Positions 58,190 through 64,000 of a stretch of 64,000 bases of DNA are shown here, in pieces; the first letter of the stretch is position 1; the number at the start of each line of letters is the position of its first letter. The translations under genes and the position numbers were made by a program. The notes under the pieces were generated by a model that saw nothing but the letters and a program-made list of their open reading frames with translations, had not been told where the DNA came from and did no database searches. Source of the DNA: Molanna angustata (lineage: Eukaryota; Arthropoda; Insecta; Trichoptera; Molannidae); NCBI GenBank assembly GCA_963576475.1, contig OY754980.1:21993434-22057433 (forward strand), written 5' to 3'.

Positions 58190-58475
58190 TCTCTTCAGCT
58201 TTGTGTTGGCAGCCAACCACCTCTCCTGTACCTTCATTGTTTCCCTTTTCCATCAGGCGAGGCGTATCAGGGTAACAGGAGCGGCGAGAAGATAGATAAG
58301 GAGCGAGCACGAGGCTGGTAGGGAGGGTGTGCGGGTTGGAGGGTAGGGGGTAACCCGGGAGTGAGGGCAGGGGCGGCTGCTGCGACAATTTATCATTCGG
58401 GCGGAGGAGGTGGGCGGCTCCGGGTAGGGAGGGTTACTTTGCGACACTCACCGTTAAGGGATAGAACAATGCAGG
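58190..58475. promoter_or_regulatory. GC-rich block, candidate promoter or 5' UTR
   Basis: A second strongly G-rich interval (GGTTGGAGGGTAGGGGGTAA, GCGGAGGAGGTGGGCGGCTC) comes after AT-rich flanks. Openings on both strands (58119-58388 minus, 58361-58618 plus) are low-complexity Pro/Ser or Gly/Arg and not recognisable. The strand is undetermined and function is inferred from composition only. Confidence 0.3.
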
Positions 58476-60462
58476 AAATTTTAACGAATTATTTTATTGG
58501 TTTTTTCTTCTTTAGAACACGAAAAAAATCGTGGAATACCTTTTCTGATGGAATTGATACGTATAATCGAAAAAGTTTTCCAAAGGAAAATTTGCCTCGG
58601 AAAAATACTTGTTACTAAATGAACGGTATTATAAGTTTATATTTATAGCCAACTAAGATGGATTATTAATGGCATTCAAGTTGAATGAATGATATTTTTT
58701 GATTTATAAATAAATTGTTAAGAAAAATATCTCCTCATTCATAATCGAAATATTTTTTTCATTTCTTATATTTATCAAATGTCATAGAATAACTATACGA
58801 AACACGTGCATTTTTCCGATCGAATGACAGTTTTAACCATTTTTGTAAAATAGGGTAACATGGCTAATTCTTTGATATCAACGTCATCCAGCAAATATTT
58901 TGTTTTTTTTTTCGTGTAAAAAGTTTAAATAAACTTAAGTGTGCATTCACAATTGGTTGAGTATATCTTTTTTATCAATTAATATTAAAATGCAGTCTGT
59001 AGTTATACAAAACCTACACATTTATGTCAAGATTGTACACTTTTAAACACACAAAGTTTTAAGAAGTTATTTTAAATAATAAACATTAAAAAATATATAT
59101 TTATTCATTTATGGTTGTCAATCCCTGATTACAATTATAGTTGCACGTAACGCTTATATCTCTGTATGTCTTCTAGTCTCTTGGTACCAGGTGAATTCTA
59201 CAGATTACAGTATTTCACATACTACCACACCTCGTACGAATATATTATTATATATGTATCTAAACGTATTATGTAGATTCCCGAATATGAAGGTACACCT
59301 TCCTACCTAATGTGATGGTAGAATCATAGCCATTTTATTTTGTGGAAATAAACTTTAATACCTTTATATTGGTTTACGTTTAAAATATTAAACGTATAAA
59401 TTATAACGATATTCTTGAAAAATATTTTATCTAAATCAGAAAGTAGGTGCTTTACCTACCTACTCATATTTTTATACAATCCTATTCATGTCAAATATTA
59501 TGGGTAAGTTCCTTGGGAGAGAATTCTTGTTTGAAGTTTGTACGAATCTGCATATTATTTCCTATCTCCATTTTCTTAGAGTCCACGACAATATCGTTGC
59601 TAAAGATGGCTTCAAATTAAAAGTTGTATCAAAAAAGTCAAAATCATTTGACGACGTAATTCTCTTATGAAAATTGCTATTGTGAATGTCATACCAAAAT
59701 TCTTTTTTCGAACTTGAAGCGTGATAATTTTTAAATTTTATGTACCTATGCAAAGATTACAATAACTTTTTTGTTTAATAATTTATCGATTAGAGAGTTT
59801 CTCAGAAGTATATACAATAAAAAATACAATACATTAAAGTAGACATCACAATTATAACATATTAAAAAAGATGTAGATACATAGAAAAATGACTTACACA
59901 CAATCATTAATTTTTAAAGAAATTATAAAATATTTAAATAAGTACTACATCAATAAAGATACATTAATCAGATACTAATATCCTAGAGTATATGCGATTA
60001 AATTGAAATATTTTTTTTATGTTCGATTTCTAGGAAATATTTAAAATTAAATATGTATGTACAATATATCCATTTTCTATGATTCAAACGATCTGCAAGA
60101 TCTTGTTTTATCACTGTGCTACGTTGTAGAAGATTCATCAATATTCCCGTGATCACCTGTAAAAATACTGTGATAAAAGTTTTATCTATGATTCGAATTG
60201 GCTAAAGGCAATGAATATATCGACTTAAAGGTTATGAATCTACCCACAATTTTATATTAAATACTTTTGACTTTTTTCAAATCCATAATATACTAACATG
60301 GCTATGGAGAAATGTGTTAAGTATGATAGCCAGAGGGAAGAGAAAGTATATGTTGAAAAATACTTTCTCTTCATAAATGCCATTAATAGTAAAACAAAAG
60401 ATGGCTGCAAAAGTCGTTAATTTTACTAAAGTGGCTGTTTAAGAAGTATTTTAAAACATTTT
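58476..60462. other. AT-rich non-coding DNA
   Basis: No recognised gene or repeat. Confidence 0.45.
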
Positions 60463-60560
60463 CTTCTTCTTTTTTGTTCCTCGCCTTATTCCCATTATTT
60501 GGGGTCGGCTCTCCTAGTACGTGTGCTCCAGGTTACCCTCTCCAGTGTTTAAGTGTTTTG
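60463..60560 (-). repeat. LINE-associated 3' end scrap
   Basis: CTTCTTCTTTTTTGTTCCTC...GGGGTCGGCTCTCCTAGTAC resembles the 36.69-kb motif. The CTT run fits the GAA-type tails of minus-strand LINEs here. No coding part. Confidence 0.4.
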
Positions 60561-60589
60561 AATCATAACAGTATTATATTTTACGAACA

Positions 60590-60740
60590 TTAAATGGCGA
60601 GTATACATATTGCCAAATGTTAAATTACCTGTGTTTAGCCTAGAGAAGCGATAGAGTGAGAAATATATTTATAACCTGCTGGGAATCGAGGCCGGCACAA
60701 GTCAAATAGCTAACCACTGTAACACTGTGAAATTAGGTAC
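60590..60740 (-). repeat. tRNA-derived SINE (family B), diverged copy
   Basis: ATGGCGAGTATACATATTGC, GTGTTTAGCCTAGAGAAGCG, CTGCTGGGAATCGAGGCC and CAAATAGCTAACCACTGTAA parallel the antisense order of copies at 15.3 and 35.7 kb (…GAGTTTATTG…, …CAGCCCAGAGAAGC…, …CTGGGAATCGAACCC…). Confidence 0.6.
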
Positions 60741-61612
60741 CTATACTACAAATTAAACAAATCATCTACTTAAGTATTAAATAAATAAAATCGATTTTAA
60801 AGAAGGTAAGTTCATTTAGTTTTAAGAACACAAAAAATAGCATGATATAGATAGTTTGAGATTCGTAAAGATACAATTTTTATTTTAATATTAAAACGAA
60901 CGTTTTCAGAGACAAAAAAGTAATTGTTTCATTTCTGTATGAGAATTTTCAAATTCTTGTATTATTTTTGTTCATTCGGAAGCCGGTTAATAAAATGTCA
61001 CACTAAATCATTCCGACCCCGCAGAATTTAATAAAAGAAAAATGTTAAAAACTACGGGTGTCGTAAATACGATTCGCCACCTGCAATGGGTCGGGTCGAC
61101 TGATAGAGGCAAGAAAATGGAGAACGAACGAGAAAATGCAAGAAGAACATACACATTAAGTCATTGAGTGCGTATTTTATTTGAAAGGGACATACCAGGA
61201 TAGCAGAAGTAAGTGCAAAGTAATCGGCCACCTTACGATCGTAAACTACAAACAAGAATGGTCAGGAGGAGTCTCTCATCGCTGCAACCCTCCAGTAAAA
61301 CGACACATCACAGAACGAGAGGCCAAGAATTCATTTACAAGCACTGTGGTTAAGTTAAATAAATACTCACTTCCTCTTTGAATAGATAAATGTAGAGATA
61401 ATCTTATAATTATTATGTTAGTAGAATTTATTCAAATAATTTGTTTTTGACTTTTATTTTCTTTATACACAATACACACTGAGTTTTTCATGTGCTTTGT
61501 TTATAAATAAAAAAAAATGTAATGGATAGTTATATTTTGTTTAAGATAAATTGACATCTCACAGCTAACAATTAAAAAAGTATCTTCATACGTAGCTATG
61601 ACTTTGTGGCAC
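60741..61612. other. Non-coding DNA
   Basis: A balanced portion at 61040-61340 has short unrecognised openings on both strands. No gene. Confidence 0.4.
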
Positions 61613-61768
61613 ATTTTAAAAGATTTATTTATAAAAAACTTTTGGTACAAGTCTGTACAAGTCTGTCCTGAAGAGCTCTGAAAACTAGTTAGACTATAAG
61701 TTACTCAAAGTGGTTAAAACAAAATCAATTTGTACCAAAAGTTTTTTTATAAAGAAATCAATTAAAAA
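61613..61768. mobile_element. Small foldback/MITE-like element
   Basis: TTTATAAAAAACTTTTGGTA (from 61628) and TACCAAAAGTTTTTTTATAA (to about 61752) are inverse complements apart from one extra A/T. The symmetry extends imperfectly to about 38 bp per arm. The centre is about 80 bp. A TIR-bearing, non-coding element of about 155 bp fits a MITE; no second copy was found here. Confidence 0.7.
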
Positions 61769-63879
61769 AGTATTGAAAAAATAAGATGGAAATTAAGGCA
61801 CACAAATCGGGAAGAAATAAATAACTCTTTATTGTTAATAAATTAAATTATTTGTAAAAATAAATAAAAACACAAAGGTTGATATCAGCTGTGTTCGACG
61901 AAAGCACTTAAGCACATTTAAGTCATTCTCATATTCTCATAACTATGTGTAACATATGTGTTATATTTATAAGTAATCTAATTTTATGAACTTTCGTTAA
62001 CTTTTGTATAAACGACAAAAATTTTAGATTATCTTAATAATTTATTAACAAAGGTAGAAATAACATTTTTTGAAAACAAATTATTCATACGTATGAAGAT
62101 TTGTGTATATATTCAATATTATAAAATTACTTAAAAAATTCAGTAGATGCTCTTTGAGCGAAACGCGTCAGTGGTCAACAATTTAAATTAGTGGAATAAA
62201 GTTAAAAAAAAATATGTTTTTACTTACTTTTTTAAGTAATTTTACAATATTGATAATGGAATTCCATTACGTATTAGCAGTCGAAAAATTAGAAATAGTG
62301 TATAATATATTCAATTTGCTGATATTCAAACAAACCTAAATATTTTGTGAGCTTACAAATCAATAATAATTTTAACACGTAGGTAAATTTCTTTTCAAAT
62401 AAATGATCCTCGAAATAAAATATTCAAAATTAAAATTAAATATGTTGACAAAAGTCCAGTCGTCCTTCTGCTTGAATTGTCCTGTATATGCCAATATAAA
62501 GTACACACGTAGAAACACTTGATCCATATAAAAGTAGGGTTCAGTTTCTCCTAATGGACACTTTGTGAATAAAAAGTGCAGCTTTAGTGCCATCCCAACG
62601 TCCTAACAGGGTCCAACTGTAAATATTATTGGAGCGACAACCCCTACTTACAGGACACATCAAAATATACCCAAAGAAAGAAATAACATGACCAGAAAAG
62701 AAGGTAGGAATATTCCTTATTAGTTATTTTATCCAGCCTTTGTATTTTAAATGTAAGTAATATTTGTTCAAAAATATTCCTAAGTTTTATAATTTATTTA
62801 TTTTAATTTTGGCACATGTTGCAAAAATTAAAACATATATTATGTGAAAAGCAAAATTATAGACATTAATATTTCCACAAAGACTTGCCTGTGTGTGGGT
62901 ATAAAAAATGTTTACAACTACCAAAAGAAAATATTAAGAGTAAGAAATGAAAATATATAAAATTGCACCTAATATGAAAAAATTAAAAAATATATACACA
63001 AAAATCTACCTTATTATAAAAATATTTAATTGGTTTTACGGTAAGTTAAGGTACCTACCTACTATCCATTCAATTACATAAAAATTTTGGAAACTTACGA
63101 AGTGAAGTCTTAGAAAATCAGATATTTTTCAAATTATATTTACAACGAAGTCTGTCTTCACCAAAAAATATAAATAATGCAGTGAATTCAATAAGTTTAA
63201 CTATTTCACTACAATTTATTTTTGATACCTTTTCTTGCAGAGTATGTTTATGTCGTGGGTCCTTTTACTGTTTTGCTAGAGGCAGATATCAATTTCCTTT
63301 AGCAGAACGGGTGATAGCATGGTAGTGCAGCTTCTTAAACTAAGTAATAAATTAACAAATAATGCACTTTCTGCTATGAATGCTATGACTCATGTCCGAA
63401 TATTTCGTAGTGAGGGAGGATCGTTTGTGTATGTAGGTTGTTAATAATTCATTCGACGTAAGTATGGAGGTAGGTTCGTATGAAATTAGGGCACAATTAA
63501 CTTGAGAGCCTAACAACGACAGGTTTTCTCCGTTACAAATAATTTACTTAAGTGTCCCAAACGCACAGCAAGTAAACAAACAGGCAATACAGTGGTGAAA
63601 ATTTTATCGTGCTTTATATACCTAATAAGGACAGAGTCGGTTGGTACTTACTTAACAAATTAAACGTCGACTGTAATAAACTTCATGCAATCTCGCCAGA
63701 TATTTCATGCCGTTATAAACACTAAAACGTCAGTTAGGAACAACCACTTACTAAATTTGATGAGGTCTTTCTCTTGGGTTACTAGCCATATGGTTATTAT
63801 TTTTAGGTATTCTGTACGAATTTATTGTAAAAACAATAAAAAGTGTAAAAAATAAAAGAATATTTAGTATTAATTAAAA
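61769..63879. other. AT-rich non-coding DNA
   Basis: No gene. Balanced short part at 62580-62660 and 63240-63600, unassigned. Confidence 0.4.
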
Positions 63880-63953
63880 TAGTTTATAACTTGAATAGGT
63901 TTATAACTTGAATAGGTCTAATATGAAAATAGTTTATAACTTGAATAGGTCTA
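63880..63953. repeat. Local direct repeat AGTTTATAACTTGAATAGGT
   Basis: GTTTATAACTTGAATAGGT appears three times (about 63881, 63899, 63930), the last two followed by CTAAT. Recent local duplication. Confidence 0.85.
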
Positions 63954-64000
63954 ATCGAAATTCTTTGTCTACAAAACCAAAATACCAAGGAAAAAACAAA

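Noticed and set aside
1..64000. Bacterial features such as operons, CRISPR arrays or phage genes
   Set aside because: Base composition, repeat types, lack of long tandem ORFs and presence of LINE/SINE elements indicate a eukaryotic nuclear genome.

Overview
The window reads as AT-rich arthropod nuclear DNA, most likely insect and probably lepidopteran; Hemiptera cannot be excluded. The grounds are the dense TAGGTAGG/TACCTACC low-complexity motifs, 5'-truncated non-LTR retrotransposons whose reverse-transcriptase tails resemble those common in moths, tRNA-derived SINEs, and poorly maintained ORFs. I found no convincing host protein-coding gene, rRNA, functional tRNA, CRISPR array or prokaryotic feature. 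Almost all long ORFs are repeat-derived or chance openings, so the window is best described as an intergenic region or a very large intron.

Layout. 0-10 kb: a LINE tail at 2.0-2.4 kb with a perfect 17-bp target-site duplication (TSD), an R1/Jockey-like LINE remnant at 4.5-4.9 kb, the first copy of an unclassified repeat family (called E here) at 5.8-6.3 kb, and a strikingly GC-rich island at 7.6-8.3 kb. 10-20 kb: a SINE, a complex GC-richer block at 12.5-13.1 kb, a SINE/LINE cluster at 15.3-16.2 kb, and a three-unit tandem repeat of about 136 bp at 18.6-19.0 kb. 20-30 kb: E copies, several RTE-like LINE fragments (one with a 5' inversion), microsatellites and SINEs. 30-41 kb: mostly unannotatable sequence plus a foldback element at 37.2 kb and LINE tails. 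41-50 kb: the most nested part, with a LINE inside an E copy, a compound foldback element at 45.6-46.1 kb, a tiny LINE inside a SINE with a 14-bp TSD, and a decayed DNA transposon with terminal inverted repeats at 47.6-49.0 kb. 50-64 kb: mostly plain AT-rich DNA with one young, still open LINE insertion (53.9-54.7 kb, perfect 13-bp TSD), a GC-rich block at 58.2-58.5 kb and a small foldback element at 61.6 kb.

The parts are linked by retrotransposition. LINE tails with GAA-type ends, LINE tails ending in a GCCGTGATGGTAT-type 3' end, and a SINE-like family apparently sharing that 3' end suggest parasite/partner mobilisation. GC-richer complex blocks scattered in otherwise AT-rich DNA (7.6, 12.5, 40.4, 43.0, 50.1, 58.2 kb) are the best candidates for host function, probably cis-regulatory, but that needs comparative data. 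No wholly new biological system was found.
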